NCBI RefSeq assembly: GCF_963583255.1
Contig: NC_084817.1
Span: forward strand, 16,659,989-16,723,988
Source of the DNA: Pyrus communis
Lineage: Eukaryota > Streptophyta > Magnoliopsida > Rosales > Rosaceae
Direction: 5' to 3'
DNA length: 64,000 bases
Both the position numbers and the translations under genes were made by a program. The notes beneath the pieces were generated by a model. It made no database searches, was not told where the DNA came from, and was given only the letters and a program-made list of their open reading frames with translations. This document shows positions 23,488 to 35,485 of this stretch, in pieces (position 1 is the first letter of the stretch; every line of letters starts with the position of its first letter).

Positions 23488-24624
23488 ATAAACAGACCAA
23501 ATGGAAAGTTTCTTGACAATGTAGTTTTCTTCATCTGGTGACGCATGGTTTATTTTTCAAAGCAAGTGGTGTTTCTCGAATGAATCCTCTTTGTAAGGAT
23601 CTAGGAAATCCTTCAATCACATCAGTTCATCGTATATCCTGCGGTCAGAAATCATTGTAAATCGTTTTATTTAAAATTAAATATAAACAATACCTGACGA
23701 AAACTAACCGTAAGATGAACGATGAATGGATGTATCTTCATAAAGAGGATCCGGAGCGGATCCTCATTTGTGTTTCTCACCCACTGTCACAGAGTTTCAA
23801 ATGTCTTATATTACACCATAAGGTATTGAAATTGTATTAATTTGTATCTTTGGTTTGATTGATGACATGATTATTTGAATTGATGACGTGCAAGTCATAT
23901 TAGTTGACGACAAAAGGTGTAAATCGATAAAATCTTAAAACCTTAAGATGCTATATGAGAAAATTAAAACATCATGGCTCATTTTGGAAATCACTTCAAA
24001 CTTGAAAGTGTAGAATATTTTTAGTCTTAAATTTTAGTACAACTTTATTTTCTTCTAAAGTTTTAGAAGCCGTTTGATAGCTAATTTCTTTTTTATTTTT
24101 TATTTATTTTTGGTTCTTTAGATATAAGTCCACGCAACACTTATTTCGTTAAGAAAAACCCATCTCTTTTTAAACATCTAAATAAAACCCAAGATTGAAG
24201 TAGACTATCATGTAAACAAATAAATACCTATTATTTTCAAACTATTTACAATTGTGCCACAACACTCTAATTATGTTAATGAATTTAATAATCCACCATA
24301 ATTGTGGGAAATAAGTGCCTTATTATTATAAAATTATCTACTTTATAGTTCTCTTACCATCATATGTTTTATTTATTTTATTTGTCTGACAATCATTGTA
24401 GGTAAATTATTTTGCATGTACGTATTAGGCATATTTTCATAAAATTTATGCGTGCAAATAATTTATCTAAATTTTTATGTAAAATAATAAGTAATTAATT
24501 AATTTTGAATCAATTGGCCAAAAACATTTATTTATTTTGTGGGTAAATTATTTTTCACGTGATATTACATATATACTAGCCACATTTTGTTATTATTATA
24601 TAGAGTGTGCAATCAATTGACATT
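23488..24624. other. AT-rich non-coding DNA
   Basis: No ORF, RNA gene or clear repeat boundary. The last five bases, ACATT (24620-24624), are the target duplication of the solo LTR that follows. Confidence 0.5.
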
Positions 24625-26960
24625 TGTGACAACCCGTTCCAAATTTTACGCTTTTATTTTATTTTAAAAGCTTGAATTTACGAAAATGCCCTAGAGTCAA
24701 AGATTTTGACTTCCGTTGACCATCGTCTAGAGAGACGTATGACTTATTCTTTTAACATATCATCATAGTACTCGTTGGGGTGAACGCATAGGCGAAAGCC
24801 GTTTGCGAGTCCGGATTATAACAGTATAGTTATGGACGTTTGAAAATGGTTATTTAAAGTTTAGTTATAAATTATTTGAATTCCCACCTTGTGGGAAAGT
24901 GGTCAATCAGATTTTAGGCACAAATAAGAAGGACCAATCAAGTATAAGGTCAAGGAACCAATTGGAATTAGAGGGAGAGGGTGAGAGCCAATCAGAAAAG
25001 GAAAAACAAAAAAAAAAAAAAAAAAAAAAAAGGGAAAGCTTCTCGTGCACCCGTGCCCAACCTTGTGTGACCACCCATTTTCCAAGGCCAATTCCGGCCA
25101 ACTCCGGTGGAGTTTTTCGACGCCACCACCTCCAAATTGAAGCTCTCATTCCCCTCTCCAAAACTCACCCAAGAACTACCTTGATTAACCATGGTATGTG
25201 GCGGTTGGAGGCCACGAAAGTCGACGAAAATCAACAATGCTCCGGCCACTCTTTTCAATTTTCCGGCGAATCGGCAAAGCAATGGCTGATGCGACCACAT
25301 GGGCTTTATAGCCCATCATCCCAGGAGAAAATCTCAACCAACCTTGACCCTGTTGGATCACCGTAGACGACGAATCGACGTCGGGAAGCTTTAGACACCT
25401 GCCGGCTTTGTGGGTAAAATTAACTATATTTCGTTCACTTTTGGACTTCATGGTAGGTATGAAATTTGTTCCTCTCTTTGAGATCTTCATTCCTGTAAAT
25501 TTTGGTAATTTTTGGAAATAGTTGAATTTTCCGACGAGTCGGGATGGCCGACCGCCATGGGCAGCGACGCGTGGCCAGTGGACCGCCAATACTATTTTTA
25601 GGCTATATTAAATGTCTTAAATTCAGTTTTGATATTTGAATGACATAGGTTGGTCTTTGGAGCCTAAATTCTCTACGATACGTTATTAGGTATTTATGTG
25701 AATAGACGATCCGACCGTTGGGTCGTCACCAATCTTTGTTACATTGTAGTACGTAATATTTGAAGAATTTAGGAACTTACGGATTGGGAATCCGACTTAT
25801 GGATCTTCCCGAATTGGATTTGTAAGTTAATAAAATAAAACGTTAACTGCTAATCAGTTTTGGAAATTGGCGGAGGTCCAATCGTTGGATCGAAATAAAA
25901 TTTTAGTATGTTATTCTAGAAACATAATGTGTATCTTTGGAAGTTGCGGATTGGAAATTTGATATGTGGATCTTCCAGATCGAGTTATACAGGGTTGTGG
26001 ACCCTACCGTCGATCTTTGATTGATGATTGACTTGTGGTCAATGAGTCTCAAACTATTTTAGAATATCCTTGAGGGTGTGCCTTATGCAAATTATGTATT
26101 CTATTGATAAGAGTTATGAGATGTGATTCGATAATTGTTATAGGCGCCAATCGTTCCGGACGCTTCGATGTGCGTGTTAGTGAATCATAGCATGGATTCC
26201 AGGTGAGTGGATCTTTTCCTTCTTATCATATGTATATAATTGATAGTTCTGCAAACGTTTCTAAATTGATTTATGCATGTCACATGCAAATAATTAATGT
26301 GAACTACGAATGGCTTGATCCTTGTTTAGGGTACGTAAGCAGTCTAACGAGACATTGGATGCAGCCATATAATAAATGAGAATAATTAATTGGGACAATA
26401 GCCTTGTTAGGGAATTGAGCAATGTGAGGGAGATTGGTGAAAAATGTGAAATTTAACCTTATGTTTTACTGGTGAAATGTTGGTTATAAACCAATGTATG
26501 AAGAATCGAGAAATTGAAGTAAGGAAACGTAAGTAATGATAGTTAATTAAATTAGTGTCTAGTTGAGCTTATCACCGATAAATATTCCTAAAACTAAGTA
26601 GTTAAGAAGTGGGGCGTTACAGATTAAGCATTTCACGCTATGTTATATTATATATATTTGGAAGCACTATGAATTGTTTGGGTTTAGATTGTATCATGGC
26701 ATATTCATACGTATATTACCTAAATCTAATTATTGTGAATGCTTTGAAGTGCCAAATGACGCTACGGACGCTCAAGTAAGATTCAGGTAAGTACACTTTG
26801 ATGATAATGATGGTAGTGAGTACAATTGTGTTGAGATATGTTCGAGCTCATAAACCTGCACCCCGGTGTTAGTGCTCCCACCCGTGGCCAGGGCCTAGCC
26901 TTCACGTGATCATTCACCTCCCACACCACACGTTCACCTTGGATCCAAGGTAGGTGCTAG

Positions 26961-27905
26961 CCTGTCGTATAGACCACATTAGGTGGTTCCGACTCGTAGG
27001 TGACTTGCGATACTTCACACAGCCTTCACGTGATCATAGCACTTGAGCGTATTTATTTACACCAGTCTGTCATACAGACCACTTTAGGTGGTTTCGACTC
27101 ATGTACAAGAATTGATTGATGAGCTATATATGTTAGCAATGGTTGATGAGATATGTGATGAGATATGGATAAGTCGTACAGGTCACTATAGGTGACTCCG
27201 ACTTATATGTGCTAGCAATGATTGATGAGATATGTGATAAGATATGAATAAGTCGTACAGGTCACTATAGGTGACTCCGACTTATATGCTAGCATTGATT
27301 GATGAGATATGTGATGAGATATGGATAAATCATATAGGTCATTATAGGTGACTCCGACTTATATGCTAGCAATGTGCTAGCAATGATTGATGAGATATGT
27401 GATGAGATATGGATAAGTCGTACAAGTCACTATAGGTGATTTCGACTAATATGCTAGCATTGACTGATGAGATATGTGATGAGATATGGATAAGTCGTAC
27501 AAGTTACTATAGGTGACTCCGACTTATATGCTAGCAATGTGCTAGTAATGATTGATGAGATATGAATAAGTCGTACAGGTCACTATAGGTGACTCCGACT
27601 TATATGTTCTAGCAATGATTGATGAGATATGTGATAAGATATTGATAAGTCGTACAGGTCACTATAGGTGATTCCGACTTATATGCTAGCATTGATTGAG
27701 GAGATATGTGATGAGATATGGACAAGTCGTACAAGTCACGTAAGGTGATTCCGACTGATATGCTAGCAATGATTGATGAGATATGTGATAAGATATGGAT
27801 AAGTTGTACAGGTCACTATAGGTGATTCCGACTTATATGCTAGGATTGATTGATGAGATATTGATTTAGCCGTACAGGTCATGTGAGGTGACTCCGGCTA
27901 ACATG
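26961..27905 (+). repeat. Tandem array of ~78-bp repeats, each with a hairpin core
   Basis: About twelve units, ten of them regular at 67-87 bp spacing from about 27171. Each has the core AGTCGTACAGGTCACTATAG followed by GTGACTCCGACT. The core folds as an outer 5-bp stem (AGTCG/CGACT), an internal loop, an inner 5-bp stem (GTCAC/GTGAC) and a 5-base loop. The two leading units have ACCAC/GTGGT instead of GTCAC/GTGAC. The last unit has AGCCG/CGGCT instead of AGTCG/CGACT. Pairing is kept in both cases. Between cores the units share GATTGATGAGATATGTGATG and GCTAGCAAT. Confidence 0.9.
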
Positions 27906-27912
27906 TCGATGA

Positions 27913-27935
27913 GATATATATATATATATATATAT
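27913..27935. repeat. (AT)n microsatellite
   Basis: A short AT run immediately after the last hairpin repeat of the array. Confidence 0.85.
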
Positions 27936-28423
27936 GTTTATTGAGATCTATGGCATGATATTCATGTGGACTTTGTTATGCCGTGTATGGGATTGAGATA
28001 GATATGTATTCTATTTTCTGGGAAATTATACAGGTGTTACGGCGAGGGGCTACTGCCTTTGGTAATTGAAATTGGTTTGAAAAGTTTTGTTTCACTCACC
28101 CACATTTTCTATTTTTGTACCCCTCCAGGTTCTAACAGCAGAGTTCCGTATCGACGAGGATTTGTGGCACTTTTCAATACAGATCTTCTTATGATGGTAT
28201 AATAATTATCTTACCTTACTGTTTTATACTTATGCTCTGTATCACGCGTGAAATGGGTCCAGACCCGCTCACCGCGCACTCATGTACTTAAGCAATTTTA
28301 GATTTTAATTTATTCACATTTATTACATTATCACACTTATGGCTTGGTCACCTTCCAGGTGTTGGCCAGCATGGCTCGATTCGGGGTCCTAGCGGACATT
28401 CCGGGTCAGGGTGTGTCAACATT

Positions 28424-29122
28424 CTTTTATTTTGTAGGTAAATTATTTTGCATCTAGGTAAATTGTTTTATACTTTTTTTGTAAAATATTGGTATTTAAT
28501 TAATTTTGGATAAAAAAATATTTATTTATTTTGCATGAAATATGGGGAGAGCATATGGGGAAAAGAATGGATGAAAAAGGGTGGTGAGAGGAAAGAGGAG
28601 AATCAATGAAAACAAAATTTTGGAAGTGCAAACCACTCATTTTTTTTTTATTTTTAGTTTTCCTTATTTGTCCTTTCCCTTGTACATTTCTTCTATATCT
28701 CTCCCACCATCCTTACTCTTCTCTTTTCTATCCATCATTTTTCATGTTGATGGCTTAAATTGGTTCAAGAACAAGGTGATATCTAGAGACTGAAGTCAGA
28801 CAATTCTTCAAAACTAGCTCGACGTGACCAGGTAGAACATCATCTAGAGCTTACGGAAAGCAAGATCTATAGGGGAACACTGGTGTGGTGCCAATTAAAG
28901 GCCATCTAATGCCTAAGTCAATCTAGTATGGCGAGCAAAGTGTATAAAATAGCTCTTGTGTTTAGAGCATCTCTACCTGTTAGTGGAAGGCAAGGGCAAT
29001 TGGAGGGCAAGGGTAATGAAATTGTCATTATTATTCACTCTAAACAGTAATTGTCATTATGCAAGTCTACCCATTTGGAAGGAGGAAGGGCAAGGCCAAG
29101 GGCGATTACTATTCACAAATAT
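28424..29122. other. Non-coding DNA
   Basis: AT-rich, then a stretch beginning AGAGCATCTCTACCTGTTAG near 28965 that looks like the end of a Tourist-type MITE. I could not find a matching inverted end. Small plus-strand frames (28581-28793, 28956-29240) are not supported as genes. Confidence 0.45.
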
Positions 29123-29657
29123 ATGGCTAAATTTTTTATCATATATTTTTATTTTTAGTTGGTACCTATTTTTAATTTGCAACCCTTTTTTTTATTTTGT
29201 ACCAATTTCCTTTCAGTTTTCATTTGTACCCATATATTAATTCTTTTTATGCCCATATTTTTTAAACCTTTATTTGTATTTGTACTCATATTTTTAATTT
29301 ATTTGCACCCATTTTTTAATTTACTAAATGTACCCATGCTAATTATATGTATTATTTTATGTTTTAAAATATATCAATAGTTATTTTTTAAAATATGTTA
29401 ATAATTATGTGGGTACAGTATTTTTTTGCTATAATTTTTTGTAAAGAACAATATTACTCTAAAATTGACTTTTAAGTATTTATTATATTCTAAACATATT
29501 ATTTGATTTGATTAAATTTCATAATTTGTGGGACATGCATAAATGCATGAGTTAAATCTCTTACATAAGGCTAAGGACCTTGATCAAAATATTTAAACAA
29601 ACAAGGTTTTAGTCTAACGATTAGGTTGATTAGAAACTGGAACCAAAATGACCTAAA
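29123..29657. repeat. AT-rich repeat, copy 2
   Basis: Collinear with 6529-7077, ending CCAAAATGACC, where the match breaks at the hAT element. It is interpreted as the left edge of the second copy of the duplicated block, since copia pol sequence follows both copies. Confidence 0.75.
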
Positions 29658-32640
29658 CCCCGGCAATCAAAAATACAATCATATAGAACCACTCTTGGCA
29701 AAGCTCCTTGATATTTCAACCTTTAAGAAATTGTCTTCTGGCATTTTTTGAAGCAAAATCATCAATTATATCATCATACTCCAAGTCTTCAATCTCATCC
29801 TTTTCAATGCATAAGATTGCTAATCCATTTAGCCTATCTTGAGTCATAGTGGTCCGTAACTAAGATTTTAATAATTTAAATTTTGGAAAACTTCTTTATG
29901 CAGATGCCACAGTCACAGGTACAGTCAACAGTACACGATAAGCAATCAAGAGATTAGGACACATGTCAGTTTCTTTTACAAAGTTTGCTATTTCCATGGA
30001 TGTCCACGGGTTATCAAAGAGAAATGCTTCTTCAGGTAACATCATTTGCAAAACCTGTAATTCAGAACATAAGTCGACTCTATCTACATCCATGGTATTT
30101 CCATGTTTCAACTATGCTTCAAGATTCATACAATTTTCTTTTAGCTCTTGATCATCCAATGAAATTAACTTCGTTGCATCAAACAAGAAGTCAAAAATAG
30201 ATTCAGAAACCTTTAATTGTTCAAACCTGTGTTACAGTTGAGAAAGAGCAATATCCACTACAACAAGAAAATAATATGTTCTAAAAGATTCTTCAGCAAA
30301 CTGTTGTTCCCTCTCATTACCATCAACTTCATCATGATGTCTTTTTCTAGGTCTGACGTTTAGTTTGAAAAACAGGGTCAATTTCCTAATCAAGTGAAAT
30401 TTTTTTAGCATCACACATGGCAGAAGCAAAACCAGTTTCTCTATAGTTTTCAAAAATGTAACAAATGCTTCCAATGCCTTTACAGCAACATCAAGACGCA
30501 TGCCTTCAGATTGTAATTTTTTGTCCACCATGTTAATCTTCAACAAAATGTCGTATCAAATAACCAAACTTAATACAAAATTAAAACTGGAAAGTTCTCC
30601 TGATGCTAAACATCCTGCATCTCTACTCAACTCAATAATTTCTACCAATGTAAACAAAGCATTTCTATCCTGGGCTACTTGGGATTTAATTGCTTTAACA
30701 CTTTCAATGTGACTTTCCCATCGAGTAGTTGACAATGGCTTCAAAGTTAAACCATCAAGATGTTCAAACAAAATATTCCAACGCTTTGTAGAGTTGGAAA
30801 ACACCTATATATGCATTGACATGGTCCAAAAAAAAGATTTTTCTTTAAGACATGAACTTGTCATATCACTAACTATTAAATTAAGACAATGAGAACCACA
30901 TGGCATGTAAAAGGCTTTGGGATTTATGTCTAGCAATCTTTTCTGGACACCTTGGTGTTTCCCTCTCATGTTAGATCCATTATCATAACCTTGTCCCCTC
31001 ACATTATCAATATCAATATCAAGAGATTTTAGGACATCTTACAACTCATTAAAAAGTCATTGTCCTGATGTATCTTCCACACTAAAAAACTCCATGAAAT
31101 ATTCCCTTATATTTATTGACTTACTTGACAAGTCAACACATCTCAAAATTAAAGTCATATGTTCCACATGACTTGCATCAGGAGTACAATAAAAAATGAT
31201 AAAAAAAAGTTTTGGCTTCTTTTACTTTTTAATGATTGTGGTTTTAACTTTTGAAGCTAAAGTAGCTATCAACTCATTTTGGATTTTATTGCTCAAATAG
31301 TGGTGATGAATCTCATTATTCTCAATGAGTCGAAAATGCTTTTGCATTATTGGATCAAACTCCGCAATCATTTCAAGGAAACCTAAGAAGTTGCCATTAG
31401 AGTCTCATAAGGTCTTTCATTTGTTCCATGAAATGCTAAATTACGTATGGCAAGACATTTCACAATAGCAATAATTCTAAGCATCACTTGTTTCCAATGA
31501 TTTGTCTCTTTATTGATTTGCATTTGAAATTCTTTGTCAATTTTCTAATTTTCTATCAATCTACTTTTCAATTCAACCTAAGTTCTCGAATTAGTGAGAT
31601 GCTGTTTACTCTTTTCATGTTGGTCAAGCTTCTCACCAAGATGTCTCCAATCACTAATTCCATCTTTTGCTAACTCACTTTTTGAGGCCATTGTTTTAAA
31701 CAATTTAAGCAAAAGACTTTATCCAACTCTTTTAAGTAATGAGCCATTTCCTGTCATAAATTTCACCCGTTCGTAATTTTCTATCATAGTAGTGTGAGGA
31801 AAATTTTCTAGAGAGTTTGTCCTTAAGATAAGTGAGATTAGTTTCTCGAATTGGTCCCTTTTCTACAAGTAAGTCTCTCATTTCAGGAGATTCAAACTCT
31901 TTTCTACCATCCCAAACTCTTGGATCATAACTGTTTAAATGGAAAATAGGTTCAGGAGATTCAATATTTTCCTCTACACCAATATGATCATCATCAACAT
32001 TTACTACCACAACACCACCATTTTCATGATCTTGAGACTCATCACCAACATCAATTATCATATAATTCTATGTGACTTGCAAATTTTTTTATTAAATTAT
32101 GAATTGATAATTCACATTTTAAAAATTAGTTTACCTCAAAACTCAAAAGGGTTGGTGGTGACTGAATGCACTTGCAGCCAATGCCCAATGGTGAATGGGT
32201 GCTGAGCTGAGGATGAGGGACCTTATGTTTGGCTGCGCGCAGCAGCTTGCAGTTGAGTTGCCAACTCAGGAAACAATAAATCACTCTTCTAGCCAATGGA
32301 ATTGAGAGAAAGAAAATGGAATCATGGATGGCAGCAGGGAAGTGGGAGAAGTGGGGAACAAAAGGGGGTGGGGAATCGGGAAAGGGGTGGAAGTATTTGG
32401 GAGTTTGGGTTAATTAGGGATCGAGTGGTCCCTCTTATGTTTTGTCTTTTCTTTTTTTTTATAATGCCTAAAACTTGGGCCCTTTTTTTCATCTCTTGTT
32501 AAACTTGCGATGTTGCCCTTCAATCCCTATTTAGGCTCTGGACATTTTTTTTTATATATATACCTAGTTTTGTGGGGTTTTTTCTTTTTTTTGGTTCCTC
32601 CTTCAGTTTTGGGCCCTGGACAGCTGCCCTAGTGGCACTG
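29658..32640 (-). mobile_element. Degenerate hAT transposon
   Basis: The limits are the break in block homology at 29657 and a candidate terminal sequence at the other end, read on the minus strand as CAGTGCCACTAGGGCAGC, which resembles hAT termini. I see no matching inverted repeat at the 29658 end, so that side is probably truncated. Compared with the first block copy, about 600 bp corresponding to 7078-7680 is missing here, so a deletion accompanied or followed the insertion. Confidence 0.65.
29740..32061 (-). pseudogene. hAT transposase (ZMYM1-like, TTF finger + DUF4371 + dimerisation domain), broken
   Basis: Starts at an ATG at 32061. The N-terminal region contains YDPRVWDGRKEF and RDLLVEKGPIRET (to 31732). 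A TTF-type zinc finger follows in another frame near 31720-31580 (KELDKVFCLNC, then HLGEKLDQHEKSKQHL). A DUF4371 region lies near 31400-31260 ([20 protein letters not shown]). The catalytic-core part is at 31002-30805 (GQGYDNGSNMRGKHQGVQK, CGSHCLNLIVSDM), continuing at 30804-30556 (LSTTRWESHIESVKAIKSQ). The C-terminal dimerisation segment is at 30111-29896 (CPNLLIAYRVLLTVPVTVAS). Stops and frame changes between all pieces make it a pseudogene. Such proteins cut and paste the element by DNA transposition. Relation to animal ZMYM1-like hAT proteins is from family recognition. Confidence 0.85.
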
Positions 32641-32659
32641 GGCCTGGGCTAGGCCTGAT

Positions 32660-33090
32660 ATCCATTATGGCAGAATACGTCTTCTTGTAATCAATCCTAA
32701 GGCGTTGAGAAAAACCATGTGCTATAAGGTGTGCCTTATATCGCACTATTTCATTCTTCTCATTACGGTTACTCACGAAAACCTACTTGTAGTCAATGGA
32801 TTTCACATGTGGTGGTGTGGGAGCTATGGCCCAAAAAACCTTGTGTTTCGCAAGCAAATTGAGTTCTACATGGATTGCTTGTTTCTAGTTTGACCAATTA
32901 GTTCTACATCGACACTTATTAACAAAACTCGGTTCAATGTCATCGTTTAACATGATATCAGTAGCTACTTTGTATGTAAATGCATCGTCGACTATCATCT
33001 CAACCTGAGTCCAAATCTCACCCAAAATTGCATAATGGACTGAAGTCTAACGATTCTTGAGAGGCACATTTGTCTCGTTCAAGACATCAT
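32660..33090 (-). pseudogene. Copia element A, second copy: RT segment
   Basis: Collinear with 7680-8108 (same ACTCACGAAAACCTACTTGT-type stretch and CTCGTTCAAGACATCA end) and equally frameshifted. It is cut at 33090 by the gypsy element and resumes at 43860. The start at 32660 abuts the hAT element. Confidence 0.85.
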
Positions 33091-35485
33091 TGTGGATGCA
33101 AATTTCTTCCTTCTTGTTCTTGGATGAAAATGCACCTGGAAAAACAATTAACAACTTAGGTCAAGGGGAGCCTCACGCGCCCACAATGAAGTGTTTGGAA
33201 AATTTAGAAAATTTTGAAAGAGGATTCAACTATTGGAAGTATGCCCACAAAGCCATTCATTTAATGGAATAGCTTTTGGAATACTTATTGTGTTGAACTA
33301 TTATATGTTTAATGAAGGGCAAAGCTTATTGTTAATCACCATTTATTGTATTATGTGATTAAGCAATAAGGGAATCCAAGGAATGTATTTAATATAAGAG
33401 AGAAGTGATCTAAGTAAGTTAGATTAACAAGACCTTTCTCTTATGTTCATTCTTAAAACTTTCCTAGCCATAGGATTACCAATTGGGCATTGACAATCCG
33501 CTAAGGTTAGTGTGTTATGTTAATTCAAGTGTGAGTATGACTAGTCTCAAGTCATTTAGTATTGGACACTGAGACAAACACATAGGTGCTCAAAAGGTAA
33601 TTAATACACTGAACTATGATCAAAAGAGAGTTTAAACATACATCTCATGTAAGAACTCAAAAGTTGCAATATGCAAAGTAGTCCTTTAACGTGAGGCATC
33701 ATATATGTCTAATGGTTAGGTCCTCAATCTTTAATCATGTCAAAGGCATTCCATCAAGAGTGTCCACACCATTGTTAGGGTTAAGCTATCTAGTCATGTA
33801 AGCATATGAATGCAAAACAAGGGATCTCTAACCTTCCATGGTGGAGGGAGAATACTCTGAGATATGATTTGGGAGTCTTTGGCCAAAGCATACGAATATG
33901 ACTTGGGAAGTTTGCTTCAAATCATATTCAATTGAATCATATAGAGAAGTATCACATTAGATAGTAGGTATGAAACAAATTATCACTCAAACAATGTGAT
34001 TTAGAGTTTTGTATTAGAGAAAGACCGTATTGCATTGTAATTGTAACTAGATAGGTTCTCCAACCACTTCTACTTAGCTTGGGAAGCCATGACATACTAC
34101 TAGGTGTCACTCATGGTTTGTGGAAGTCCTGAAGATTAGCAAACACTAATCTTCATCATAGGGAGTATTGAAATGTAGTTTCAATTCACAATCGATCTTT
34201 AAGAGTAACAATCACCCACTGCCTCGCTAATTGGAACCTAATGGATCGTACACCAAGTAAAGTGAAGAAATTATAATGAGATGGATAAACAATTAAATGG
34301 TTTAATTGGGAATGGTCAACATTAATTAATTAGTTAATTAATTATACGAAAGGTTTGTATTGGGCTTTCAAGTTAGTTTTGGGTCTCAGGGCCCCAAAAG
34401 GTTTTAGTCCACAAGGCCTAATATGTTTAAGTTGTATGACAACTAAAATAAAATGGGCAATTAGCCCAATAACTATAGGATGGCCGGCCATAGGGTAAGT
34501 GGTAATGGACTTGGTTTAATTGCAAGTTTGCCACTCACATGTGAGGTGATATAAATGCAACTTTATAGACATTCTCTCACTAGGGTTTTCTTTGAAGCAA
34601 CAGAAAAGAAACTTTTTCTCCTTTTTTCTCTATAGAGGCCGCCCACTTAGGGGAAAAATAGCTAGTAATCTTTACTTCCTCTAAGTCATCCATTTCATCT
34701 TCACACCTCATCCTTGGTGTGGAGACTTAGAGACACCAAACTTTTGGTGCTCTTGGAGATCCTTTCCTCACATGCTCAAGGAGCAAAGGAGTATCAAAAG
34801 GAAGAAAATCACAAGGAAGATATAAGGAGCTAGGAGGTGACTTGAAGGCCCTCCACTTGGGTGAATCTTTTGTGTAAACAAGGATGAGCTTCAAGGGTAA
34901 TGAATCTAAAAATCATTTCTTCTTTTTAATGTTGTTAAAGAGTCTTGTGTTTCACCATTCACCAAGCTTTGAAAGTCATGGGTTTTAGAATTGTTTTTTT
35001 AATGCAAGCCTACTTTAAAGTGTTATTAGTTTGCATATGTGTTCAAATGTTCTCACATGTTCTTAGCTAGGACAAAATATTTTTCCTTCATCAACTTAGG
35101 TTTTTGGAGAAAATGGGGTGATATTTATAAGGGTGTGGCCAGCCCATTTGGGAGAGATGGGGACCGGCCACTTGGGTGGCTTTTTTGGTGATTCAAAATT
35201 TATTAGCTAATTAATAAATTAATTAAGTAAGAAATCAATTAATTAGCTAATTAATATAATTTGAAACGAATGATTTGGGGGTTACCTTGTGGAGAATATT
35301 TGATGAGGATGGATGAAATAGGTTTTGAATTTTTACATATTTTGAGCACTTTTGACCTTGATTGAGTCATGATTGTCCACTACTCACGCATAGGAGTTCC
35401 GGTATTCGTCAAGGGTAATTTTATCCTTTTTACCCTAGAATCCACTTGTCGCCTCCATATTTTCTCGATTATATTTGGCTCCAAA
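33091..35485 (-). repeat. 3' LTR of the Tat-lineage element (split by a nested solo LTR)
   Basis: Two parts, 33091-33231 and 35097-35485, match the LTR at 43318-43859 (GGAGAAAATGGGGTGATATT, GAGGATGGATGAAATAGG, TTACCCTAGAAT landmarks). The first about 54 bp (33091-33144) has no counterpart in the other LTR. On the minus strand it includes GGTGCATTTTCATC, resembling the GGTGCTTTCATTGAG that follows the other LTR. Confidence 0.75.
33232..35091 (+). mobile_element. Nested solo LTR (1.86 kb)
   Basis: Interrupts the Tat 3' LTR and is flanked by perfect CAACT repeats (33227-33231 and 35092-35096). The other Tat LTR reads TTCAACTTGG without interruption, giving the empty site. The element begins ATTGGAAGTATGCCCAC and ends TTTTTCCTTCAT, so the terminal TG/CA is not exact. 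It has no coding capacity. A TATA-like ATATAAATG near 34549 in plus orientation suggests a former LTR promoter. I interpret it as a solo LTR, probably copia type, from its length and lack of genes. Confidence 0.65.

Larger units (their letters stand above)
24625..28418 (+). mobile_element. 3.8-kb solo-LTR-like element (TGTGACAACCC...GGGTGTGTCA)
   Basis: Starts TGTGACAACCCGTTCC and ends CGGGTCAGGGTGTGTCA, flanked by a perfect 5-bp target duplication ACATT (24620-24624 and 28419-28423). No terminal direct repeats, primer-binding site, gag or pol lie inside, so it is best read as a solo LTR. Long LTRs starting TGT(G/A)ACAACCC-like are typical of Del/Tekay chromoviruses, which is an inference from memory. 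The sequence holds an A-run at 25008-25031 and the hairpin repeat array at 26961-27905. Overlapping frames on both strands at 24899-25589 run through the A-run and are not credible genes. Confidence 0.75.

Noticed and set aside
24899..25366. 155-residue plus-strand ORF in the 3.8-kb solo LTR
   Set aside because: It reads through a long A-run (poly-Lys), overlaps four other open frames on the opposite strand and lacks any known domain.
27090..27910. CRISPR-like array of regularly spaced palindromic repeats
   Set aside because: The genome is plant, the whole ~78-bp unit (not only a core) is repeated, spacers are nearly identical, and there are no cas genes. It is an LTR-internal tandem repeat.
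29740..32061. Host ZMYM1-like gene
   Set aside because: Multiple frameshifts and stops across all domains and no intron pattern; it is a dead transposase.
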